DNA of 64,000 bases from Bradyrhizobium tropiciagri (GTDB taxonomy: Bacteria; Pseudomonadota; Alphaproteobacteria; Rhizobiales; Xanthobacteraceae). A model generated the notes under the pieces. The model was not told where the DNA came from. It ran no database searches and saw nothing but the letters and a program-made list of their open reading frames with translations. The DNA is taken from contig NZ_JAFCKF010000007.1 in the NCBI RefSeq assembly GCF_018130545.1, positions 124,001 through 188,000 on the forward strand, in the 5' to 3' direction. The translations under genes and the position numbers were made by a program. Below, piece by piece: positions 52,035-60,061 of this stretch. How positions within the stretch are numbered: the first letter of the stretch is position 1; each line of letters starts with the position of its first letter.

Positions 52035-53837
52035 TTAACGTCCCGTCGCGTAGCCCTGCATGCCGCGCGGATTGGCTGCCGCACGGCGGCGAATTCCGTC
52101 GAGCGATGCAGCAACAAGGCGTCCTTCCGACCAGTCCTCCCCCACCTCAACGAGATGACCTCGTTTGCGCAGTTCGTCGATCGTCTCCTTCGGCAATCGC
52201 CCCTCAACAATCAGAGTCCCAGGCCGGGAATTCCGTGGCCAGAAAGAAGATGGGAAATGCTCGCTGTGCCATGCAGGAGCATCGATCGCCTCCTGAAGAT
52301 TCATACCCGCGTGGACGTGGCGCAGGAAAAATTGAGGAATCCATTGATCCTGCTGATCCCCACCCGGCGAGCCCCAGGCGAGGTATGGTCGACCGTCGCG
52401 CAACGCCATCGTTGGCGAAAGCGTCGAACGTGGGCGCTTACCCGGGACGAGCGCCGCCGGATGACTTTCATCGAGCCAAAACATTTGTGCCCGTGTGCCG
52501 AGGCAGAAGCCGAGTTCCGGAATGACTGGAGAACTTTGTAGCCAGCCACCCGATGGCGTGGCGGCGATCATATTGCCCTCTTTATCAATGATATCGAAAT
52601 GAACGGTATCACCTCTGACCGATCCGAGCCGTCCGACAGTCGGTTCGCCGGCACCCGATGCCGCAACGGCCAACCGAGCTGCGGCCGATACTCGCGCGTC
52701 GACAGCACCGCCGAAGCCCTCGATCGTTCCCGGGCGCAACTCGATGGACGCAGTCTGGCCGATTAGTTCCCGCCGGCTGGCGTTGTAGGTATCGGACAGC
52801 AGTGTTTCCACGGGGACGTTCACGAATTTCGGGTCGCCGTAGAATGCCTCTCGATCGGCGAAGGCAAGCTTCGAAGCCTCAACGACGAGATGTATGAAAT
52901 CCGGCCCTGTAGGACTAAGGCCGTCCAGATCGAAGCCGGAGAGCAATGCGAGTTGCTGAAGACTAGCAAGTCCCTGGGTCCAGGGTCCGGTCTTGAGCAC
53001 GGTGTAACGTCCATAGTCATATCCTACGGGGTCTTCCACGCTTGCCTGCCAAGTCGCCATGTCCTGGCCCGACAACACGCCGCGATGTCGGCGTTCAGTC
53101 ACATCCATGACTTCTTGCGTACGGCAGAACCCATCGATAGTCTCCGCTACAAAGCCTTGCGACCACGTCCTGCGCGCAGCTTCGATTTGCGCTTCCCGAC
53201 TTCCGCCGGCCGCCTCGGCCTCACGTAGGATGCGAACGTAAGTGTCGGCCAACGCGATGTTGGCGAAAATCGCTCCTGGAACCGGCACCTCCCCGCGGTC
53301 CAGGAAGACGGCCGCGGACGTCGGCCAATGCTGCAGGAACAGATCTTTCACGGTAGCGATCGTAGCACTGGCCCGTTCCAATATGGGATGTCCGTTCCGC
53401 GCGTAGCTGATGGCGGGGGCCAGCACCTCCGACAGAGGCATGGTCCCGTAGTTGCGCAGGAGCAACATCCACGCGTCGAACGTTCCCGGCACGCAGGGCG
53501 CTAGCAGACCCGTGCCGGGAATGAGATCGAGCCCTAACGATCTACAATGCGCGATCGTTAATCCCGCCGGCGCCGTTCCCTGGCCACAGATGACCTCAGT
53601 GCGTCGCTTGCGAACATCGTGAAGTATGATCGGGACATCGCCGCCCGGACCGTTCAAATGAGGTTCGACGACTTGAAGCACGAATGCCGTGGCGCATCCG
53701 GCATCGAAAGCATTTCCCCCCTTCTCGAGGAGAGACATTCCGACTGCGGTTGCGATCCAGTGAGTGGAAGCGACCACGCCAAACATGCCTTCGATTTCCG
53801 GACGAGTCGTAAATCGTGCCGGGTTGATAAAGCTCAT
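52035..53837 (-). CDS. Gamma-glutamyltransferase-family Ntn hydrolase
   Basis: 600 residues from ATG 53837, which overlaps the MFS stop by 4 bp (ATGA). GGNAFDAGCATAFVLQVVEP and LNGPGGD define the large-subunit start, and RGDTVHFDIIDKEGNMIA contains Thr411, placed like the autocatalytic nucleophile. SGWLQSSPVIPELG and GSPGGDQQDQWIPQ complete the small subunit. No signal peptide is seen, so unlike E. coli GGT it may be cytoplasmic. The family includes transpeptidases and cephalosporin-acylase-like amidases. With a D-serine lyase and a transporter in one operon, a gamma-glutamyl or N-acyl conjugate is a reasonable but unproven substrate. Confidence 0.88.
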   Translation of the reverse strand: MSFINPARFTTRPEIEGMFGVVASTHWIATAVGMSLLEKGGNAFDAGCATAFVLQVVEPHLNGPGGDVPIILHDVRKRRTEVICGQGTAPAGLTIAHCRSLGLDLIPGTGLLAPCVPGTFDAWMLLLRNYGTMPLSEVLAPAISYARNGHPILERASATIATVKDLFLQHWPTSAAVFLDRGEVPVPGAIFANIALADTYVRILREAEAAGGSREAQIEAARRTWSQGFVAETIDGFCRTQEVMDVTERRHRGVLSGQDMATWQASVEDPVGYDYGRYTVLKTGPWTQGLASLQQLALLSGFDLDGLSPTGPDFIHLVVEASKLAFADREAFYGDPKFVNVPVETLLSDTYNASRRELIGQTASIELRPGTIEGFGGAVDARVSAAARLAVAASGAGEPTVGRLGSVRGDTVHFDIIDKEGNMIAATPSGGWLQSSPVIPELGFCLGTRAQMFWLDESHPAALVPGKRPRSTLSPTMALRDGRPYLAWGSPGGDQQDQWIPQFFLRHVHAGMNLQEAIDAPAWHSEHFPSSFWPRNSRPGTLIVEGRLPKETIDELRKRGHLVEVGEDWSEGRLVAASLDGIRRRAAANPRGMQGYATGR

Positions 53838-55159
53838 GACTTTTCTCCCTTCCTGAGGGGCGTACCGGATTTCCTGCGGGCCTGCATGGCTAAGACCAGC
53901 AACGAAACAGCGCTGATTGTGGCGGCACAGAGCACGTAATAGCTTGGCGCAAGCTTGTCGCCAGTTACACCGATGATCCAGGTTATGATGAACGGTGCAA
54001 AGCCTCCGAACAACGTCACCCCAATGTTGTAGCTTAGTGATAGCGCCGTCGACCGCGTCTGGACTGGGAATAGTTCGGACATTAGTGCCGGCATGGGTCC
54101 CGAATAGCTTGCCTTTACGAATCCCGCGAACACGAGAAGCGCGACCAACGAACCAATGCTTCGATTTTGATTGAGCAGATAAAATGCCGGATAAACTAGC
54201 ACCGCCAACGCGACGGTCGTTGCCAGCATTATCTTGATGCGTCCGATCCGATCGGAGAGAGCTCCAAAAACAGGTGCCAGCAAGAGTTGCAGCCCTCCTC
54301 CGATTATCACCACGCCGAATGACTGGGCGATCGGGAGACCCAGTTCTTTCGCGGCATATGTCGGGATGTAGAGTTGCATCGCGTACACGGATGCGGTCGA
54401 TTGTGCGACAACCCCAATTGCCAACAATATCTGGAGCCACTGACTGGAGACCGTGGCAGCGGGGGTCTCCCCCTTCTCTCGTTGAGAGCGAACGAATTCC
54501 GGAGATTCGGGGATATAGCGGCGAATATAGAAGCCGACTGGCACGATCAGAATGCCAAGCAGCAACGGAATACGCCATCCCCAAGATTCGAGTTCCTGCG
54601 TGGTAAGCCACAGCGCCACCACGGTACTCGCACCGGCCGACGCTATCGTCGCAAGCCCTTGTGTAGCGAACTGCCAGCTTGCATAGAATCCGCGACGAGC
54701 CGATCCGTGCTCGACCATAAAGGCGGTGGCACTCCCGAACTCCCCGCCGACAGCAAGGCCCTGTGCCAACCTCGCGAATATGATCAAAGCCGGCGCGACA
54801 ATACCGATCTCGGCGTAAGGTGGCATGACCGCGATGGTGGCAGTTCCCATCGCCATTAATAGAATCGACAATGTCAACGCGGGACGACGCCCCACGCGGT
54901 CAGCGTATCTGCCGAAGACAATCGCTCCGACAGGGCGTGCGAGGAATGAAATGCCGAAAGAACCAACGGCGAATAACAGCGAAACGCGCTCGTCGCTGTT
55001 TGGAAAGAATTGTGCAGCAATGATGGGCGCGAAAAAGCCGTAGACGAGAAAATCGTACCATTCGAGGGCATTGCCGATCGAGGACGCAAAAATAACCCTC
55101 CGCCCATGAACTACCGAAACGCTAGCGGGCGCTTCGAGATCGATACTGGTGCTTGTCAT
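53834..55159 (-). CDS. MFS transporter of the metabolite:H+ symporter (MHS) family
   Basis: 441 residues from ATG 55159 (GGAGG upstream). Twelve hydrophobic segments are apparent. The MHS markers are SSIGNALEWYDFLVYGFFAPI at the N-terminus (first part quoted), GRYADRVGRRPALT between helices 2 and 3, and GLAVGGEFGSATAF in helix 5. Members such as ProP, KgtP and ShiA import carboxylates or betaines with protons through the inner membrane. It lies between DsdA and the gamma-glutamyltransferase-like gene, with a 4-bp overlap to the latter, and probably imports the substrate of one of them. Confidence 0.92.
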   Translation of the reverse strand: MTSTSIDLEAPASVSVVHGRRVIFASSIGNALEWYDFLVYGFFAPIIAAQFFPNSDERVSLLFAVGSFGISFLARPVGAIVFGRYADRVGRRPALTLSILLMAMGTATIAVMPPYAEIGIVAPALIIFARLAQGLAVGGEFGSATAFMVEHGSARRGFYASWQFATQGLATIASAGASTVVALWLTTQELESWGWRIPLLLGILIVPVGFYIRRYIPESPEFVRSQREKGETPAATVSSQWLQILLAIGVVAQSTASVYAMQLYIPTYAAKELGLPIAQSFGVVIIGGGLQLLLAPVFGALSDRIGRIKIMLATTVALAVLVYPAFYLLNQNRSIGSLVALLVFAGFVKASYSGPMPALMSELFPVQTRSTALSLSYNIGVTLFGGFAPFIITWIIGVTGDKLAPSYYVLCAATISAVSLLVLAMQARRKSGTPLRKGEKS

Positions 55160-55218
55160 AGATTGGTTTTCCTCCCTGTATGCCAGATGCGTGCCCGGCA
55201 CATGTCGTTGCAGCGCGT

Positions 55219-56547
55219 TCAATCGACCTTCGGTTGGGCCGCAATAGCTCGACCGCGATTGAGGATCGATTCGAACTCAATGTCAGGCAGAAGGGCTCCG
55301 CCAGTCGTCCACACGACCGCGGTCGGACTTCTCCCAGCGTAGCCGACGGAATTCGAGTAAGGCGTCACGGCAGCAAAACCTGCCGCCGCCGAGGGCTCCA
55401 GACGAAGGCTCATCCCGGCGTGCAGTTGTGCGGCGAACCTGAAAAGTTCGGCGTCATCGACAGTTACGATCGCATCTACCAACTGAGCGACGCTTCGTGC
55501 GACCAGCATGGATGCTGATGCGACCGCGAGGCCGTCGGCGGCCGTGCGGTTGCTCAGACCAATTTCATAAATGCTGGTGGATTGTTCGAGACCAGAGGCA
55601 AGCTGAACCAACATGCTGGGCGCGGCGACCGGCTCCACAAATATACAATGAACCGCGTCACCGAAAAGATGCTTTAAGCCGAGTGTGATACCTCCGGGCG
55701 CGCCGCCGACGCCGCACGGCAAAAACACTACGAGCGGCTGTGCAGCAGAAACCGTTATTCCCGCCCCAGCAAGCTGGCGTTTCAAATCGAGTGCAGCTGC
55801 GGCGTAGCCGAGAAACAATTCGATGGAATTCTCATCGTCCACAAAGTAGCAATTGGATCTGACCTTCGCGGATCGACGAGCAGAAGCGACGGCATTGCCG
55901 TAATCGTGCTCATGCTCGACCACCGTCGCTCCGCAACGGCGCAGTCGGTCCTTCTTCCAGGTCTTGGCGTCGCCAGACATGTGCACTTCGACTTCAAAGC
56001 CGAGGGCGCGCCCGATGACGCCTACGCTGAAGCCAAGGTTGCCTGTGCTACCCACCACAAGACAACGCTCTGCGAAAAACTGGCGGGCGGGTGGACCGGC
56101 GAGGACTCCGTAGTCGCCCCCCGGAGAAATCAGGCCAGCCTTTATAGCGAGGGATTCGGCATGAGTGAGGACCTCATAGAACCCGCCGCGTGCCTTGATG
56201 CACCCGGTCACCGGCAAGGCATGGTCCATTTTTACGAAAAGCCGTCCCGGACGGCCTTCCCAAAGCGTGGATTTGAGTGGCATCGCGACTTCGGCGAGAT
56301 CCGAGTCTATGATTCCTCCCGCCCTCGCCGTCTCCGGAAATAGTCGGACGAGCAGTGGGGCGAAGCGCCCCCAACGCGCGGCGGCGGCGTTTACGTCTTC
56401 GATCCCAAATTGATGCTGTTTGAGCGCGGAGTGCGCGTCATGTCGAGCAGGATTGGTCCAAACAGTCGGCCGCCCCGCGGCAACCTGCGCAGGCACGCCA
56501 CTTATGCCTTGGCTGATCCGCGAGACCGCATCGGCAGCAGAAGACAT
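55219..56547 (-). CDS. dsdA: D-serine ammonia-lyase (D-serine dehydratase)
   Basis: 442 residues, the same length as E. coli DsdA. The PLP-binding Lys118 (VTGCIKARGGFYEVL) stands at the same number as in E. coli. SGSTGNLGFSVG (phosphate-binding loop) and LPCGVGGAPGGI are also family-specific. It converts D-serine to pyruvate and ammonia, and can act on D-threonine. GGAGG precedes the ATG. It leads a minus-strand unit with MFS, gamma-glutamyltransferase-like and TctC genes, and is divergent from a LysR gene, an arrangement like dsdC-dsdXA. The transporter type differs from E. coli DsdX. Confidence 0.92.
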   Translation of the reverse strand: MSSAADAVSRISQGISGVPAQVAAGRPTVWTNPARHDAHSALKQHQFGIEDVNAAAARWGRFAPLLVRLFPETARAGGIIDSDLAEVAMPLKSTLWEGRPGRLFVKMDHALPVTGCIKARGGFYEVLTHAESLAIKAGLISPGGDYGVLAGPPARQFFAERCLVVGSTGNLGFSVGVIGRALGFEVEVHMSGDAKTWKKDRLRRCGATVVEHEHDYGNAVASARRSAKVRSNCYFVDDENSIELFLGYAAAALDLKRQLAGAGITVSAAQPLVVFLPCGVGGAPGGITLGLKHLFGDAVHCIFVEPVAAPSMLVQLASGLEQSTSIYEIGLSNRTAADGLAVASASMLVARSVAQLVDAIVTVDDAELFRFAAQLHAGMSLRLEPSAAAGFAAVTPYSNSVGYAGRSPTAVVWTTGGALLPDIEFESILNRGRAIAAQPKVD

Positions 56548-56589
56548 CCTTATTTCCTCCCATTTTTCAGAGAGAAAATTGCGCGATCC

Positions 56590-56618
56590 TTGACGTGACT
56601 ACCAATTATCTCTCATAT
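56590..56618 (+). promoter_or_regulatory. Candidate sigma-70 promoter of the LysR gene
   Basis: TTGACG (56590-56595) and TCATAT (56613-56618) are 17 bp apart, 25 bp before the LysR start and within the divergent dsdA/LysR interval. The -35 is close to consensus and the -10 weak, as for a regulated promoter. Confidence 0.45.
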
Positions 56619-56642
56619 CCGAACTATTAGAGGGGCTAATGG

Positions 56643-57581
56643 ATGGCTACGCGGGACCGCTTGGACGCCAGTTTGGTTGCTGACCTGTGGTTCTTCCGGG
56701 TCGCGGCCGGAGCCTCGAATTTTACCTCGGCGGCGGACCGTTTGGGTGTCAGCCAGAGCGCCGTTAGCCAAAGGATACATCGGCTGGAGTCGCGTCTTGG
56801 GATCAGTCTGTTCGTGCGCGCTGAACGCCAGTTGAAGCTGACATATCCCGGTCAACTTTTATTTGAAGCCGCGGAGGCGGGGTTCGATGGCATTCACGAC
56901 GTCGTGCGACGTCTGAACGGCGTCAATACTTCTGACGTCGTCAAAGTAAGCTGCGTCCCGTCGTTAGCGCTCGAGTGGTTGACCCCCCGTCTGGCGACAT
57001 TCCTCACGCTTCATCCCGACCACAACGTTGCGATTTTTGCCGAGACACACGACCTCGATCGGACCCGCATGATCGGCGAGGCCATCGATGTAGCCATCCG
57101 ATATGGTCCGGAACGCTCCTGGAATGCATCGGTCGTTTTTCGCCAAACCGAGGGCATTTTTCCGGTTGCGGCTCCGTCGTTCATCCGACGAGTTGCTGAT
57201 CTAACGGCGAAGAACGAGCCCGTCGTGCTACTACATGACACCACGCCATGGGAGCGTACGACTTCGCCGATAGCCGAGTGGGCGTATTGGATACAGGCAC
57301 GGGGCCAACCTTGGTCGATGCCAACGCGCGATCTTCATTTCAATCTGGCACAACTCGCTTACCGATCTGCTCTCGAAGGAGTGGGCGTCGCGATGGGCAG
57401 GGCACTAATAGTCGGTCGCTACTTGCGCGAAGGACGTCTCGTGCGGGCCCTCTCTGATCCGCCCATTGAAAGTCTCGGCTACGACGTGATGGCGCAGTCG
57501 TCAAAGCCAGCTCGTCATGTCAGCACCTTTTTGGCCTGGCTTCAGGATGAGATGCAAAAGGACCCAACTAAGGGCCACTGA
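56643..57581 (+). CDS. LysR-family regulator, probably of the D-serine operon
   Basis: 312 residues. The helix-turn-helix is AGASNFTSAADRLGVSQSAVSQRIHRLE (core SQSAVSQRI), with the typical linker SRLGISLFVRAERQLKLT. The effector domain resembles GcvA- and DsdC-like regulators (VAIRYGPE, LVRALSDPP). It lies 95 bp from and divergent to dsdA, as dsdC does in enterobacteria. It likely activates the dsdA-MFS-GGT-TctC unit when D-serine or a related amino acid is present. ATG 56643 follows AGAGGGG. Confidence 0.9.
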   Translation: MATRDRLDASLVADLWFFRVAAGASNFTSAADRLGVSQSAVSQRIHRLESRLGISLFVRAERQLKLTYPGQLLFEAAEAGFDGIHDVVRRLNGVNTSDVVKVSCVPSLALEWLTPRLATFLTLHPDHNVAIFAETHDLDRTRMIGEAIDVAIRYGPERSWNASVVFRQTEGIFPVAAPSFIRRVADLTAKNEPVVLLHDTTPWERTTSPIAEWAYWIQARGQPWSMPTRDLHFNLAQLAYRSALEGVGVAMGRALIVGRYLREGRLVRALSDPPIESLGYDVMAQSSKPARHVSTFLAWLQDEMQKDPTKGH

Positions 57582-57689
57582 ACTTCCTCTGAGATCGCGC
57601 AGCTCTTGCCCTTCGCGCCTCTTCCATGGCAGACCCAGCCTAGACTTTCCCTGCTGAGCTCCGACCACTGGGCGATCCTGCAACCGGCA

Positions 57690-58505
57690 TCATCGACCTG
57701 CACTCTTCCCAAGAGGTACTGTTGCGAGTTTAAGATCCACCTTCGCACGGGAAATTGCCGTCAGCAGTTTCGATGAAGGAACACCATCTGAGGCAACAAA
57801 GTCTAAAGTTTCCATAGGACAAATCAAATGAGAAGCCTTCTGGCCGAACTTGCTCTTGCCGATCACAACGGCCGCCTTGTCTGAGCGATCAACCATGATG
57901 CGCTTGATCCACGCCGAATTGGTGCGCGTATCGGTCGGCCCCTCCTCGTCAAGCCCGCTGGCCCCAACGATAGCTAGCGAAGCATTGAAACGGCGGAGAA
58001 AAGCAATCGTCTCTTCACCGCTGACGCCACCTTCGTGTCCATCGAATTCTCCAGGACAGAACATTACCCGAATTCCAGGGTTCGCGGTGAGTGCCGAGGC
58101 AACGGCGAATCCATTGGTAATGACTGTGAGATCCTTGTATTCAGCCGAGAGTCGTCTCGCTACGTAAATCGTAGTCACGCCAGCATCGATCATTAGAACA
58201 TCGCCTTCGTGAACGAGCTGACTGACGCTTTGAGCGGCTGCAGTACGTTCCTCGACGTTCGTGTTGCGTCTTTCATCGAAATTCGGCTCGAGCACAAGTG
58301 GGGAGCCGGCAGCGCCGCCATAGGTACGGCTCAGCAAACCGCGCTCGTTGAGATCGTCGAGGTCACGCCGGATCGTTTCCGTGGAGACGGCGAAACGCGC
58401 GGCCAGATCGCGAATCCGAATGGCGGGCGAAAGTCGAAGCTCGCTCAGGATACTTTCCTGCCGCGGTCGCTTGCCAACTCTCTTAGTGTCGAGATGAGCT
58501 TTCAT
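57690..58505 (-). CDS. DeoR-family transcriptional regulator
   Basis: 271 residues from the ATG at 58505 (AGGG upstream); the frame extends further but into the promoter palindrome side. N-terminal winged helix: IRDLAARFAVSTETIRRDLDDL, NERGLLSRTYGGA. The C-terminal sugar-phosphate sensor fold has DVLMIDAGVTTIYVARRL, VITNGFAVASAL and IVGASGLDEEG with the Gly/Ser-rich binding loops. DeoR repressors respond to phosphorylated sugars, although amidase neighbours here make another ligand possible. Divergent from the amidase; a perfect inverted repeat at 58558-58581 is its likely site. Confidence 0.9.
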   Translation of the reverse strand: MKAHLDTKRVGKRPRQESILSELRLSPAIRIRDLAARFAVSTETIRRDLDDLNERGLLSRTYGGAAGSPLVLEPNFDERRNTNVEERTAAAQSVSQLVHEGDVLMIDAGVTTIYVARRLSAEYKDLTVITNGFAVASALTANPGIRVMFCPGEFDGHEGGVSGEETIAFLRRFNASLAIVGASGLDEEGPTDTRTNSAWIKRIMVDRSDKAAVVIGKSKFGQKASHLICPMETLDFVASDGVPSSKLLTAISRAKVDLKLATVPLGKSAGR

Positions 58506-58557
58506 TGTCCCTAAATCGCAGATTCTCACATAGGCCGCATGACGCATCTGTCTCATA

Positions 58558-58581
58558 AAAATGTGGCAGATACCACATTTT
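58558..58581. promoter_or_regulatory. Perfect inverted repeat, probable DeoR operator
   Basis: AAAATGTGG (58558-58566) and CCACATTTT (58573-58581) are perfect 9-bp arms around CAGATA. The site lies between the divergent DeoR (start 58505) and amidase (start 58629) genes, 53 bp and 48 bp from them. Confidence 0.72.
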
Positions 58582-58628
58582 CTTGCTATTTGACTATGAA
58601 TGAGTGCGATACGGAGGGGGCCCGGATT

Positions 58629-60035
58629 ATGTCTGACGAGATCGCGACACGATCGGCGCTCGAACTGGTGACGCTGTTTCGTAGTCGACAGCTTTCACCG
58701 GTAGAACTCCTCACTGCGACATTTGCAAGAATTCGCTCCTTTAATGAACAGGTTAATGCCTTCTGCCTGCTCGATGAAGAACGCGCGATGAAACAGGCGC
58801 TGGCCAGCGAAGCCCGATGGGTAGCCGGTACACCTATCGACATCCTTGATGGGATCCCCTGCAGCGTAAAGGATGTTATGTCGACCCGCGACTGGCCCGC
58901 GCGACGCGGTTCACGCCTGGTCAAGCCGGCCTCGTTTCCTAGCCGGGAAGCACCTATCGTCGCGCGGCTGCGAGAGGCGGGCAGCATTTTTATCGGATCT
59001 ACTAATACGGCCGAATTCGGCTGGAAGGGCGTCACTGACAATCCCCTCTATGGCATAACGCGAAACCCATGGAACATCGCACTGACACCGGGTGGAAGCA
59101 GTGGTGGTGCCGCGGCCGCACTGGCTCTCGGCATGGGCACGCTTGCTACCGGATCGGACGCGGCTGGGTCGATTCGCATTCCCGCGAGCTTTTGCGGACT
59201 ATTTGGAATTAAGCCGAGTTACGGCCTCGTTCCGACATCCCCGCTCAGTAGCTACGGCACGCTGTCGCATCAAGGACCGATGGGCCGCACGGTCGCGGAT
59301 TCGGCCGTCATGCTCGAAGTGATTAGCCGTCCCGACCCCGATGGCGCTCCCGCGGTACCCTACGCAGACCGAAATTTTCAGGCTTCAATGACACAGCCCA
59401 TCGCCGGCATCCGCATTGCTTTCAGCCCAAATTTCGGCCGCGTCGATGTTGATCCGGAAGTCGCACGGCTCACAGCCATCGCTGCAGCGCGGTTTGAGCA
59501 ACTCGGTGCCGTTGTCGAGGAAGTCTGCGAGATCTTTCCCGAACCTCGCGATATCCTCGACGTACATTGGAAAGCGAGCTTGCGTCACATTCTCAAACCG
59601 TATTCCGACACTGAGCGGCTCCAGATCGATCCCGACATGGTCGCCTACGCAGAACAGCCACCGTGTCCGGACCTCGACGATTATCTCAAGATGGCAAGCC
59701 GACGCGCCGAACTCGAGGCGTCAATGCAGCGCTTTCACCAGCGATATGATTTGCTACTGACACCGACCGTACCGGTGCAGCCGTTCAAAGCCGGGGCGCT
59801 TGTTGCCGATCCTGGCAAACATCGACAATGGTTCGACTGGGCGCCGTTCTGCTACCCATTCAATCTCACGATGCAGCCCGCCGCTTCGGTGCCTTGCGGG
59901 TTAACCGAACAGAGACTGCCGGTCGGCTTTCAACTGGTTGGTCCACGCTATGCCGATGCTTTGGTTCTGCGCGCCGCATACGCATATGAGAGCGCCTTCC
60001 CCAGCCCGCGCTTGCCAAACAAGCCGCAGACCTAA
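58629..60035 (+). CDS. Amidase-signature family hydrolase
   Basis: 468 residues from ATG 58629 behind GGAGGG; an upstream ATG at 58539 would overlap the operator. The catalytic triad of the family is present: Lys81 (IPCSVKDVMST), Ser157 (TPGGSSGGAAAALALG) and Ser181 (GSDAAGSIRIPASFCG). These enzymes hydrolyse amides, ureas or carbamates to acid and ammonia. The related GatA role is unlikely since GatB and GatC are absent. It is convergent with the Dpp-type transporter genes, suggesting that an imported amide or short peptide-like compound is the substrate. Confidence 0.9.
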   Translation: MSDEIATRSALELVTLFRSRQLSPVELLTATFARIRSFNEQVNAFCLLDEERAMKQALASEARWVAGTPIDILDGIPCSVKDVMSTRDWPARRGSRLVKPASFPSREAPIVARLREAGSIFIGSTNTAEFGWKGVTDNPLYGITRNPWNIALTPGGSSGGAAAALALGMGTLATGSDAAGSIRIPASFCGLFGIKPSYGLVPTSPLSSYGTLSHQGPMGRTVADSAVMLEVISRPDPDGAPAVPYADRNFQASMTQPIAGIRIAFSPNFGRVDVDPEVARLTAIAAARFEQLGAVVEEVCEIFPEPRDILDVHWKASLRHILKPYSDTERLQIDPDMVAYAEQPPCPDLDDYLKMASRRAELEASMQRFHQRYDLLLTPTVPVQPFKAGALVADPGKHRQWFDWAPFCYPFNLTMQPAASVPCGLTEQRLPVGFQLVGPRYADALVLRAAYAYESAFPSPRLPNKPQT

Positions 60036-60061
60036 GCTGCGTCATTCGACGGCGCCGCCCC

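Noticed and set aside
53838-54611. A 258-codon N-terminal extension of the gamma-glutamyltransferase-like gene
   Set aside because: It lies wholly inside the MFS gene in another frame; the ATG at 53837 with the 4-bp ATGA overlap and the family N-terminus fix the start.
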